In this document: in pieces, positions 11,881-21,508 of the stretch | Numbering within the stretch: position 1 is the first letter of the stretch | Layout: every line of letters begins with the position of its first letter | From: Gryganskiella cystojenkinii | Lineage: Eukaryota > Mortierellomycota > Mortierellomycetes > Mortierellales > Mortierellaceae | Direction: 5' to 3' | Assembly: GCA_015852425.1 (NCBI GenBank) | Contig: JAAAIG010000506.1 | Location: forward strand, 1,137 to 27,954 | DNA: 26,818 nucleotides | Notes under the pieces: generated by a model | What the model saw: only the letters and a program-made list of their open reading frames with translations | What the model was told of the DNA's origin: nothing | The model's database searches: none | Position numbers and translations under genes: made by a program

Positions 11881-12610
11881 CAAGGAAGGCCCGTGATGCC
11901 GATGTACTCCCGAACGAGAACGCCGTTCCCCGCAAGATTAACCCAACAAGCATGATAGCCGACGCTGTTGCATCTCGCCATCCAATGTGCGCAATGAGGT
12001 CTGGTAAGATGAGTCGTGTCTCATTCACAGTCTCAAAGAGGCGTTTCCTCGTATGAGCGACTAGGACCGCAGTTTCTTGTCGGGCCATATCCTCGAGACC
12101 ATGCAAACAATGGCAAGAGTCCATACTGATTTGCTGCGCGAGGGCCTTTTGGTGACCAATCTATACGTCGCAAGGACGTTCGGAACATTCCCGGTAATCG
12201 ATGGAGACCGAGCACAAGGGCATGGTGACAAGAGAAAGGATCTCTTCAACAATATCCTATCGAAGGATCGACGAGATTCATTTTTTCAGCGTCTTGTGCA
12301 CCGGTTGATCAGATGGGGCTCCAACGACTCCGATCTCAAGGAGGCTAGTTCCCTTGAGATAGTGACTTCCGACAAGATCTTTCAAGAGTATTAACAGACC
12401 ACCTCATGCACCACTGTTCCGACCAAAGGACAGAGATGTCTGTGATGACGCCTTTCTCACCCAGTGTGCAAGAGCGCTGTCCGATATGTCACATCTATAA
12501 GTTTTCATTGGAACTGAAAAAAACGAGTAAGTCATCCTAATCGTAAAAGGGCCGTCTTGATGAATGCGCACGGACGCTGACCCCACCACTCTGGCTGCTC
12601 ACTCTTGTAG

Positions 12611-12900
12611 GTAGTCTCGCACAATCCCTCCTGGGCCTCCTCTCAGAACGGGAAGATCATTTTGGATTCCATCGACAATACGACAGGCTCATCAACGACG
12701 CACGATCGTGTCAGTATTCACGTCATCCTGAATCTGATTTTGCCAGCACCGGCTCAAATCCAAATCTTAGCACAAATCGGCTATGGGACGGTTTCTTTTC
12801 CCTCACAGAACGTCACCTCGTCCTTTGTCTCTTGAAAGATTTCAGAATGAACCGAAGCAACAACAGACTCACACCAATGATCAAAAGGCGCGCCAATTAA
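12611..12900 (+). pseudogene. Relic exon of the TnpB-like part with an intact upstream intron
   Basis: Splicing 12526 to 12611 (intron 12527-12610, GTAAGT...TTGTAG) joins KFSLELKKT to SSLAQSLLGLLSERED and gives an open frame through FFSLTERHLVLCLLKDF, until a TAA near 12898. A shift then leads into the next frame (KARQLRRAEQEEQHSP). The preserved splice signals inside a broken frame show that this was a spliced host-type gene rather than an intronless transposon ORF at the time it decayed. Confidence 0.5.
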
Positions 12901-13675
12901 GACGTGCCGAGCAGGAAGAGCAGCACTCGCCTGCAAGGATACTTGCCGATGTCTTTGGGTCCAAGGATAAGAATACACAGGTCGAGGTCAGTCGATTATC
13001 CTTCTTCCTCTTCCTTAATGGCAAAAACACGAACTACCGCAGAGGGGCCAGCATGATGTGGGTCAGGGACAGCGGGGACTCTGCCTCCTCATCGTCCACC
13101 AATCCGCCGCCCGTACTCCAGCAAATACCTCGAAACCAAGATTGTCTTCAAGTCCGACGGCATGAGCACAATCAAGGAAGCAAGAGCAGTTCTAGTGACG
13201 ATGGAGGCAAAAGATCCCAGGTACGCAAGCGTCAAGCTTCAATTCAAGGAACTTGTTCGTCAAAGTCTTCAACACCCGGAAAAATACCAAGAGCAGATCG
13301 ACAAATCTGAACCAGGGCAACCACGTCAAAAGTATGTACTTACCGCCAACCTTTCGACCAACGGTCATGACTTGCGAGTCATGGCATACAAATGGACCGA
13401 GGGCAGGAGTGAACCTTGGACAACGATAACGGACGGTGCAATCGCTGGATCCGGTTGTGCGTCTTCTGAACCAACAATGCCCATCCCTACAACGGAGGCC
13501 CCCGGTCTAAACCGCCTTGCCTGAATGACGACCACAGTCCAGCGCCTCGTCCCCCTGCAAGCTCCGAGGGACAGATCCTGAGCGTAGCACCGCCCACCAC
13601 AGCATCACGAACAAGACCACCGGCGTCAACGCCCAACACGGTCTTCCCCTGGTCAACCGCGCCAATGATAGAAGG

Positions 13676-13906
13676 ATGGTCGTATCTCTCAAAAAATTCG
13701 ACAGCCAGGAGAAGGTTGACAGTCTATACCGAAACACCAATGGCCAGGTTGGAAAAAGGAGTCTTGACGTTGACCCTGGGATTGCCAGCACCGCCACGGC
13801 AACCCTTATTCACTCTGAGTATGAAAAGGACAACATCAACCTGAACATTCCCCGTGGCCACGAGATGATATCGACAGGAGATACCACAAACAACAGAGCC
13901 GCATAA
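13676..13906 (+). pseudogene. RuvC-I segment of the TnpB/Fanzor-like domain
   Basis: The frame contains VSLKKFDSQEKV, then SLDVDPGIASTATATLIH; the DxDPG turn at 13766-13780 fits the first catalytic Asp of RuvC-like nucleases of the TnpB/Cas12/Fanzor group. Upstream, in a different frame (13162-13524), VLTANLSTNGHDLRVMAY is the beta-rich strand pair that usually precedes RuvC-I in fungal TnpB-like proteins. The frame ends at a TAA at about 13904, and the continuation (KTEAWITEVEGRLVQQKPV) is in another frame. I could not assign the RuvC-II Glu with confidence. Confidence 0.55.
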
Positions 13907-14714
13907 AGACCGAAGCGTGGATTACGGAAGTCGAGGGTAGGCTCGTGCAACAAAAGCCCGTCAAAGTCAAGTTTGTTGTTGGTGACTTGGACGTCGTTAT
14001 GGATGGCGATTCAGAGATCACCAGGAACAACCAAGATACAAGAGAGCATTTTACAATGGCATATGGAGAAGGCGATCCAGGACTACGAGTACGCAGTCAA
14101 GTCTATTTCATCAATGTAGCAAAAAGAGGCATCGGTTCTCTGATCTTATTATAGCGGCGCCTGGTTCAAGCGAGACAAGTACTACCATCGAGAGGCACTG
14201 TGGCCTGACCTTGATAAGACTACAGCTACGATCCTACAGATGCGAAAACATGTCCCCTATCGGCAACCACCAGACGAAGATCATTGAGAAAGTACTTGAA
14301 TATGTTGATGAAGATATCAAGAACGTCGTAGCAGTTGTCGATGGATTGCCGAATGCAAAAAAATACGATTGGGCGCCATGCCTGCGACTCATGGACGAGA
14401 TAAATGAGCGATCTGGGGCTGAGCGCGAAGCGCTCCTAAAGTCGCGCTCTTAATGTCCAAGACAGTTACAAGGCGTCGGAAGCAGATTGCGATGTCTCTC
14501 TACAAGCGAGGATTCCTGAACTTAAATACTCTTTCGGACGACAAGCGTAATACTTTTCTGCAATCGCCACTCGTGATCGGACTGGTGATGGCGACTTCCG
14601 TAGTTGGAGCGGCCACAGCCGAGGCGGCAGCAAGTTCGCTAAGAACTTGATCTGACAGGCAAGTACCGCATACTTTTCTGAGGGAAGCGAGTGGCAATTG
14701 AGAGATTCTAATAT

Positions 14715-15086
14715 TTGACTTCACCCGGCATTACCAGACCCAGAATCTCGTCCTGGACCTGGCAAAGAGCAGGAAGAAGCGTGGTGATAGAGTTGGTCAA
14801 GATCCTTGAGTTCCAGACGTCGATTTTTTGCTGCACGTGTCACTTTCGGATGAGAGTCGAGGGCCGGTCGGTCCTATGTGAGGTGTGTCATTGGAAGCGC
14901 GATCGGGACCACGACGCTGCCACGAATATGTCCAACGCAGTGCTGCAGTTTCTCCGTGACGGACAGTGGCCCGTATCTCTTGACTTTGAAAAGGCCAAGC
15001 TTGTCGACCACAACATCAACGATAATAACCACACTTATAATAAAATTCATGATTTTTTAAGGGAGTATTGCAAAAATGTGGCTTAG
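14715..15086 (+). pseudogene. Zinc ribbon / RuvC-III segment of the TnpB/Fanzor-like domain
   Basis: Open frame of 124 codons. It holds LVKILEFQTSIFCCTCHFRM, a second CEVC knuckle (CxxC...12 residues...CxxC, from about 14829) and KRDRDHDAATNMSNAVLQFL (about 14898-14950). Known: in IS605 OrfB/TnpB and Fanzor the zinc ribbon sits inside the last RuvC motif, and the Asp of 'RDxNAAxN' is catalytic; here the motif is RDRDHDAATN. The region just upstream (14640-14760) has stops and frame changes, although AKSRKKRGDR is readable. This is the best preserved part of the relic and the clearest evidence for its family. Confidence 0.68.
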
Positions 15087-15185
15087 AAAATTGACTTGAA
15101 ATTGTGCAATTAGATGGCGCGGACACTATATTGGAGTCTCGACCAGAGAAAGTTGAAGACCCTCTCCATTCGACTTTTGAAAAGA
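15087..15185. promoter_or_regulatory. Short spacer between the nuclease relic and the proposed RPL39 start
   Basis: About 100 bp containing a TATA-like CACTATATTGG at about 15122 and no gene. If the proposed ATG at 15186 is right, the RPL39 core promoter lies here and probably in the 3' end of the relic. Confidence 0.35.
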
Positions 15186-16081
15186 TGGTAGTGACTGCTA
15201 TTCTATTCGGCGTACTTGCTACTTCACACGCACGCAACCATGGATGGATTCACGGATTACTGGATGCTGCCTATCCGATCCATCGATCAACTCGTTAACA
15301 GGAGACAAACAGGATCCGCCATGCTACACCATCACCCGCGCGTCAACCTCTCAGGATCCGAAGTCGCTTTGGGAAACTGCTTTCAGTAGGAGATGGAGGA
15401 GGGACGATCCATGAAGGAAATGGCTAGACGACATTTTGAACGAAAGCCGGCAAGCAATTTCAAGGAGAGAATAACCATACAGAAGGAATTGCTCCTTAGG
15501 AGCGGATTAATCATGAATGGCAGAGAACCTTTCTGATGGATGAAATGAAAGAGATTTCTTTGCCATGGCCATTCCACCAGGCCCGCGGGTTGCAGGAGCA
15601 ACAGATGCTTTCCTACTGGAGACTTATTGCAGCACGGAACTACTATCAGGTTGCAAAGCCTGACCAACAGTACAAAACAATCAACGGCGATCCAACATCA
15701 GGGAACCATCACATCTACTGCCATCAAAACAGAAAAACTACCACAAAAAAAACTCACCTTACGACGTCCGCTTGTTGCTTTTATCGATTATCGGAATAGC
15801 CTTCCAACAAGTCGTTCATCATCAAGCGCAAGCTCGGAAAGAAGCAGAAGCAGAACCGCCCTCTGCCCAACTGGTGCCGCATGCGTACCGATAACAAGGT
15901 AAACTCTTGGGCCGTTATAATCACTCGACTCGTTTTTATCAAGGGTTATGACTCGGGAATCAACAGAAACGGACCTTTTAATTCTCTTTTCTTACTTAAA
16001 ACGATTGCCTCTCCCTTTATTATGTAGATCCGCTACAACGCCAAGCGCCGCCACTGGCGCCGCACCAAGCTGGGTCTTTAA
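15186..16081 (+). CDS. RPL39: Ribosomal protein eL39 (RPL39), 51 aa
   Basis: Seen: exon 15800-15898 encodes [18 protein letters not shown] and [15 protein letters not shown]; exon 16028-16081 encodes [17 protein letters not shown] and stops. The GT-AG intron between them is 15899-16027. This is unmistakably eL39, a very small basic protein lining the exit of the peptide tunnel of the 60S subunit, with the usual 51 residues if one Met is added. An in-frame TAG (15797-15799) directly precedes CCT, so the Met must come from an upstream exon. I propose ATG 15186-15188 followed at once by GTAGTG (intron 15189-15799, 611 nt), because the uL15 and eL43 genes nearby use the same ATG|GT layout. The last two exons are certain; the first is a proposal, and another ATG|GT further upstream is possible. 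Confidence 0.88.
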
Positions 16082-16779
16082 GCAACTCGCCCTCGAGTTT
16101 CTCAACAGGATATATTTACTGTCTTGTTGCCAACATAAAGATCTCGCTCTTGCGTTTGAACAATACCTCCAATGACCCACAATGCGAACAGGAAGGAGTT
16201 CGACTTCAACACACATTCTTTCTTTCTGTTTGATTTGACTGGAAGGAAGCGCACTCTGTACACTCCCAGTAACGACTTTTTGCGATGAAAACAAAAGGAC
16301 TCAGAACACGACAGAGACTGGTTACAGATATTAGGAACCGCGTTCATCTGATCGATACACTGATGAACAACAACTTGACACTTCTCTATGCGCCGACGAC
16401 AATTGCACCAGGGGAAACAAAAACATCACAGGCCTTGCCTTCCTGGATAGAAAAGTTTATCCCTGATATATCGCGGTTACATGAGGCGAGAGTGCAGCTG
16501 CTGTCAATCAGTGGATTCATCATTGTCCAAAAAAAAGTTACTCGCTTCTACTCCCGATCGCAACAGGCTTGAAATCATGTATGCCATGGAATGCACGATC
16601 ATATTTGGCTAGTTTTCGTCATTCTGCCATTTTGAATTAGACAGTCGGGTGCGAGGGAGGGATGAAGAATCAAACTTGCAGGCTAATCAGTTTTATTACA
16701 TAGAAAATTTGAGATTTTTTTGACTGTCACACACACAACCAACACATCTTCATTCTGTCCTTTTCGTTTTTTTTGATCA
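16082..16779. other. Intergenic between RPL39 and the DUF3605 gene; one unassigned small ORF
   Basis: About 700 bp. It holds the RPL39 3' flank, a 95-codon open frame (16285-16572, starting MKTKGLRTRQRLVTDI) with no family I recognise and no clear promoter, and a T-rich promoter-like stretch (16690-16779) before the next gene. The small frame could be a relic or chance; I do not call it a gene. Confidence 0.4.
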
Positions 16780-17491
16780 ATGTCACCGACGGCGGAGGAC
16801 CAATCGGTGGTTTCCTACCCACATACTGCAGACTTCACAGGACGAGCGCCGCCACCGCCCACGGGATACAGCTGGGATCAGATCAAGGCTGCAATCGGTA
16901 ATAGACAGCTGTCAGATGTTCTCAACAAATGAAAATAGTCCCTGATTTTCTTTTCCTCTTCCTTTGAATACTCTTCTAGTTTCCAGCTCGCTGCATGTGC
17001 TGAGAAGGACAGATAAAGGGCAATTCGAGTACGAGCAATGGCAAGCCAAGATTGACCGCATTAAGTACACAAATGCCGGTGAATACATCGCCTTCACGAT
17101 TTTGAAATGGCCTGATCTGGTGGACCCTGCGGGGTTAAACCCGCAGGTGTCCGATAGCAAGATGACACTGGTCCAGAGGCACAAGGCCATTGATCCTCGC
17201 CTGACTCTTCGTCTCAACCACTATCCATTCCCTGTCGAGGAATCGATTCAATACTTTGTTCTGTGGTCGACAAGAGACATGAGCACTCTGGAGGAACGCG
17301 AGCGTCTTGACAAGTACCTGCATAAGCAGTTGACATGGCCCGAAGACGACATTTTAAAGAGAGAATGCTCGCCTGAGCTATTGCCTCCTGCACCTGGGAA
17401 GCATAAAGAGTGGATGTGGTTCGTGAACCCGATCGAGCTTCGAAGCATCGCCACTGTTCACCACATCCACGTCTTTGTACGGGATGTTTGA
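16780..17491 (+). CDS. DUF3605 / N-acetylglucosamine-induced protein 1 family (209 aa)
   Basis: Exons 16780-16897 and 16980-17491, GT-AG intron of 82 nt, phases close (630 nt). Seen: a disordered N-terminus with APPPPTGYSWDQIKAAI, then LHVLRRTDKGQFEYEQW, RLNHYPFPVEESIQYFVLW, LDKYLHKQLTWPEDD, and a C-terminal WMWFVNPIELRSIATVHHIH followed by VFVRDV. The order YSW...LRR...N-YPF...I-HFV-W...W-VNP-LRSV...HVHV--R is that of fungal DUF3605 proteins, one of which was named for induction by N-acetylglucosamine. The biochemical function is unknown. The conserved His-rich end (HHIH) could bind metal, which is inference. The stop is only 86 bp from the next ATG on the same strand, a very tight tandem spacing. 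The start is the first ATG after the T-rich leader. Confidence 0.85.
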
Positions 17492-17577
17492 ATTTTCCTT
17501 CAATTACCAATGCCATCAGAATAAAGTTTTTGATTTTTTATGCAATTTTCCGCCTCGTCACCTTAACCCTCTCCCAA

Positions 17578-19964
17578 ATGCGCGTCAAAATCCTGGTACC
17601 CGATCAAGCTAACACGGCACATCTTATTAGAGTGCCCTCGTCCAGCACAACCATCAACCAGCTCCGTAGGAATGTTGCAAAGATTCTTCAGGCTGAAATG
17701 GCTAACATTAAGCTTTTTCACAGTGGGCAATTGGTATGGGGAACAAGAACCTCATCATACTGGATTACATCACGTCATCAACAAAAACAACGCAGGGTCA
17801 TATCTAATCGATTCCTCTCTCTCTTTTTGCTCCCCGTCTGTCGTGACAGCTTGTGGATGGAAAGACTCTGTTTGAGTGCGGTATTTCAGATCTCAAGACC
17901 GTTCATGTTTCCAACAACGCTCCTATCTCCGAGCAATCGACTGGGGTCTCGGAAGGAGGATCTACAATTTCAGACAATCAAACCCCTTTGAGTAGGATCG
18001 AAAGGGACGCGTGTTCTGAGGTTTCCTCCGCAACTCGAATAAATGCAGTGCGACCAAAACAGATGGCAAGGAGAACTAAGCCCTTTTCATCATCTCCTAG
18101 AACCGTATCGGCTTTGTCGACAGCAGGAGTGACCCGCGATTCTATGTCTGCCCCGGAAGCATTCGATTCTGTGTCTGCCCCGGAAGCATTGCTGGTTTCA
18201 TCGTCGCCACCATCATCGTCGACAGCAGTAGCAGCGCCATTAGCAACAGAGGCGCCACCCGCTATACGAGCCCTCACCCTCCAGCCTACTCATAAGGGGC
18301 CTATTCCTGGTATCCCTGTAGGCAGCTCTTGGCGTTGGAGAAAAGGTTGCTCCAAGGCAGGCGTGCATAGGTAGGAACGATACTTGTTTACTTGTTTATT
18401 GTGCATCATCTAATCCTTGGAGAAAAGTAGGTTGGACGCTCTGCTCCTTGTATCTAACCGCCAATCGCACTTTCATTTGTTCATTTGCGTTTTTAAAATA
18501 GACCGCCTATCGCAGGAATCGCTGGATCAGCCTCGACTGGCGCTGTCTCAATTGTGCTGGCAGCGGGATACCCTGATGATGTCGATGAGGGGATGCAATT
18601 TACCTACACTGGTGCAGGAGGTAAAGTGGGCACTTCCTCCATTCAGAACGCCGATCAAAAACTAGAGTCGGTTAATGAGGCTCTTGCTCGAACGTGCCAT
18701 GGCAAGTTCAGTAAACATGGCGCAACGGCATACGACTGGAGAAAGAGCGATCCCGTGCGCGTTATCCGATCTGCGAAACTCAAGAAACATAACCCTTCCT
18801 TTGCCCCCGAGGAAGGCAATCGATACGATGGGATTTACAAGCTGGAAAAGGTAAACAGGCGCCTTTGGTAATATCAATAGAACTACTGTCACCTATTATC
18901 GAGTTTATTGTCAATGCTATCGTTCTGAAGTTGTCTCGTCCTCTTTCCATCTTTGATAACAGTACTGGCCAGAGAAAGGCAAATCTGGCTTCGTTGTTTG
19001 GCGATATCAGATGCGTCGAGATGACGACGAGCCCGCACCCTGGACCGAGGAAGGAAAGGACCGTATCCGTGAACTTGGCTTGGTGATGGACTGCTCAGAG
19101 GGCGAACCAGTGAGGACTGGGTCATTGGAGACCAATGCACGGACCAAAAAGTACAAGATACCTGCTGACTTTATCAGACTCATGACTGCGGATACCGCGA
19201 ATGCCAAGATATGGGAATCCATTCAGGACATGGATCTGTCGTCCGACGCAGATCTGCTATCAGCCGTATTCGAACGTGAATTTCAGTGCCCGATCTGTCA
19301 AGATGTCATCGATGCTCCTGTGACAACGGCCTGTGGGCATAATATCTGTCGCGAGCCCTGTTTGAATCAACACATCAGGAACAAGAAGAAGCTATGCGAT
19401 GATTGTCCTGAGGACTGGAACCAAGAACCAAAGACCGTGAACAAGCTTCTGGAGCAGATCCTCTGTAAACTATTAGATTCTGCTAAGAAAGGATCATCGA
19501 AGCAGTCGTCGCCTTCCACTGATTCCTCCACAGTAAAGCGAAGAAGCGGTCACTATATGATGCCTCCTGAGAAACGTCTCAAGTCGGGCTGGAGCCTACA
19601 GAACAAGGACATGAGACGGGAAAGGTTACTAAGGTCGAAGAAGGAATTCAAAGAGAAATTGGAAAGAACTGCGGGGACAGAGGCGGAAAAGCCCATGCAC
19701 AGTAAGGAACAGACGGCCAAACCCACCGCTGGAAGAGATGAAGACGAGACCCTGGTAGCAGATATGAACGAGCTGGAGGTGCATAATGAGGGAAAGCGCA
19801 TGAGATTGGCTGCGGTTGCGGAGGACACGACCGAGGAATCAGAAGTGGACAAACTCAAATATGATGGCGAAAAGACCGATATACTGAAGAATAACTTCGA
19901 TCCCACGACAGATAGCCGAGCAAAGGTGGCCGATACACTGGACTTGGACGAGAAGGAGAACTGA
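17578..19964 (+). CDS. UHRF1: UHRF1-like E3 ubiquitin ligase: Ubl-SRA-RING (675 aa)
   Basis: Exons 17578-17733, 17850-18370, 18502-18850, 18963-19964; all GT-AG and phases close (2028 nt). Seen: ubiquitin-like domain, residues 1 to about 75 (MRVKILVPDQ...LVDGKTLFECGISD); Ser/Ala/Pro linker; SRA/YDG domain about 202-384 (GPIPGIPVGSSWRWRK, AGVHRPPIAGI, GYPDDVDEGMQFTYTGAGG, EGNRYDGIYKLEKYW, KSGFVVWRY, RRDDDEPAPW); RING about 451-490 (CPIC, CGHNIC, CDDC); basic and acidic tail. Known: UHRF1 SRA domains flip and read 5-methylcytosine on hemimethylated CpG and the RING ubiquitinates histone H3 to recruit maintenance methylation. The pocket residues equivalent to human Tyr466, Asp469 and Tyr478 are present (about Tyr249, Asp252, Tyr261). 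Missing: the tandem Tudor and PHD modules, and the loop holding the human NKR finger is shorter. The RING has HNICREPC, one residue more than the human HNVCKDC. Role inferred: chromatin or DNA-methylation reader in the nucleus. Confidence 0.93.
18138..18191 (+). repeat. 27-nt tandem duplication in the UHRF1-like linker
   Basis: Two adjacent 27-nt copies (18138-18164 and 18165-18191), differing at two positions, encode DS(M/V)SAPEA(F/L). They keep the frame and lie in the disordered Ubl-SRA linker. Confidence 0.85.
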
Positions 19965-20286
19965 GACGAGCATCGAGGAAGTCATAAATTAGCAGTCACT
20001 CAAACTTGAACGTGCAAGCCACTGAAAAATGTAAACACATTTTCTATATTGAAAAAAAAAAAAAAAAAAAAAAAGAGAGGGAATGATGCAGCACTGTCGA
20101 GCATTGGCCTCCTTTTTGTTTGTTCATTACTCTCATCTTTCATTCCCTCCGTTCTCTGTCATCCTCCATCACTCCATCTTTCTCCTCTTCGTCCATCTCC
20201 TCGTCTGTCTGTTTGTTCTTTGCATTGTTCATTCAACAGACTCTTTCCTTAATCATTTAAGTTTACCCTCAAATAACATCTACAAT
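19965..20286. promoter_or_regulatory. UHRF1-like 3' flank and GAR1 promoter, with an A24 tract
   Basis: An uninterrupted run of about 24 A residues lies at 20051-20074, followed by a long C/T-rich stretch (20100-20260) typical of fungal leaders, ending in CAAATAACATCTACAAT before the GAR1 ATG. The overlapping short open frames are products of the biased composition. Confidence 0.5.
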
Positions 20287-21508
20287 ATGAGCTTCAGAGG
20301 CGGTCGTGGCGGTGGTGCCCCCAGAGGTACGATTATTGATAATATAGAACAGCCTCTTTACATAGCCTTTGCAGGATCGCCTAGGCACCTTGCTGTGTTG
20401 TTCTCAAATCAATTTGCAGGATACAGATCGAAAAATACCCAAAGCTAACCTCTGTCCCCTCCGCCTCACTTTTTCTGATCGGTTGTAGGTCGTGGTGGTT
20501 TCGGTGGTGCTTCCCGCGGTGGTCGTGGCGGATTTGGCGGTGGTGCTCCTTCCTTCGGTCCCCCAGAGTCTGTCACCGGTACGTCTAACGCTGCAGGAGG
20601 ATTGTTTTTTTTCTCTAAGAAACTGAAAGGAGTTACAGGAATCGACTTTTTTCAACAACACACATGTCCTGGGAATATTTGAGGCTTTTATGCCTGATAC
20701 CAGCAGTGTCACCACAGAGAGAAATATTGTAAAGGAAGAGTCTTGAGAATCATCCTTGAGAACATCAGAACTAATGACTTTTATGTTTTTATGGGACGCG
20801 ATGTGAATCGTATCTAGAGATTGGACAGTTCATGCACGCTTGCGAGGGTGAGATGGTCTGCAAATCCACAAATGTCAAGATCCCCTACTTCAACGCTCCT
20901 ATCTACCTCGAGAACAAGAGCCAAATCGGAAAAGTTGATGAGATTCTCGGACCCATGAACGAGCTGTACTTCACGATCAAGCTTCAGGATGGCATGGTCG
21001 CTACTTCTTTCAAGGTTAACGACAAGGTCTTCATTGCTCCCGATAAGCTCTTGCCCTTGGAGCGTTTCCTCCCCAAGCCTAAGGTCGTTGGCGGAAAGGG
21101 TAAGAAATTGTTTGACTGCGACTTGATGGTTTTATTTGTTGAGCGTTGTTGGAGAACTCACAACTCACTACTAACCTCTCCTTTTTTCATCATATGTATA
21201 GTTGCCAAGCGCGGAGGTATGCAGGGTATGAACGCCGGCCGTGGCGGTCGCGGTGGTGCCCCCCGTGGTGGTGGTAAGTCCTGGTCGTAGTTCTCAGGGG
21301 TTTCAGACCTTGTTAGCCTATAAATTCTGTCATGCTGACCAACACCTCTTTTCTTTCTTTCATAATATTGAAAATAGCCCGCGGTGGTCGTGGTGGTGCC
21401 CGTGGTGGATTTGCTCCTCGTGGCCGTGGTGCTCCTCGCGGTGCTCCTCGTGGCGCCCCCCGTGGTGGCGGATTCAGCCGCGGCGGTCGTGGTCGTGGAG
21501 GTTACTAA
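20287..21508 (+). CDS. GAR1: Gar1, H/ACA snoRNP core protein (5 exons, 204 aa)
   Basis: Exons 20287-20326, 20489-20578, 20818-21099, 21202-21273, 21378-21508; GT-AG introns and phases close (615 nt). Seen: an N-terminal Gly/Arg-rich (RGG) arm [20 protein letters not shown]; the Gar1/Naf1 core with [49 protein letters not shown] and [17 protein letters not shown]; then a second RGG arm spread over the last two exons, ending RGRGGY. Known: Gar1 binds Cbf5/dyskerin in H/ACA RNPs that pseudouridylate rRNA in the nucleolus, and the RGG arms are the usual flanks of eukaryotic Gar1. The length is nearly that of yeast Gar1 (205). Both RGG arms are cut by introns in phase 1 within Gly/Arg codons. Confidence 0.96.

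Larger units (their letters stand above)
9700..15086 (+). pseudogene. Decayed XPG/FEN1-like nuclease + TnpB/Fanzor-like RuvC gene
   Basis: Seen, in order: (1) 9703-9850, a frame with LWTVQELQSVKKVD and KIDGSAVTYMRM, like the XPG N-region; (2) another frame to 10310 ending in HFDGPPTTQK; (3) a third frame with AYGWQCHLCRG, then a shift into the frame with VISTDSDLMF (10601-10615) and ILSLNDYD (about 10757), the Asp motifs of the XPG I-region; (4) Ser/Thr-rich and then acidic linker, 11050-11880; (5) helical segments, 12070-12900; (6) TANLSTNGHDLRVMAY and, in a shifted frame, SLDVDPGIASTATAT (RuvC-I); (7) a zinc ribbon with RDRDHDAATN. At least eight frame changes or stops separate these pieces (near 9790, 10370, 10600, 10910, 12058, 12391, 12890, 13520, 13900, 14090, 14270, 14660). 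Introns with good borders remain at 10311-10369, 11321-11432 and 12527-12610. Known: CxxC...CxxC with RDxxHxAAxN is the IS605 OrfB/TnpB signature shared by eukaryotic Fanzor. Inference: one former gene encoding a fusion; two adjacent decayed genes are possible. No intact product is expected. Confidence 0.72.

Noticed and set aside
11730..12056. Open frame starting MGLMTTLMTTLMTT
   Set aside because: The repeated LMTT is an out-of-frame reading of the acidic SDDD repeat; only its later part (from about 11870) may belong to the relic's frame.
16285..16572. 95-codon open frame between RPL39 and the DUF3605 gene
   Set aside because: No family, no clear promoter, and chance open frames of this size are common here; listed only within the intergenic entry.
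20051..20074. A24 tract as the tail of a retroposed sequence
   Set aside because: No target-site duplication or processed gene copy is visible upstream; the UHRF1-like gene just before it has introns. It is best seen as a promoter homopolymer.
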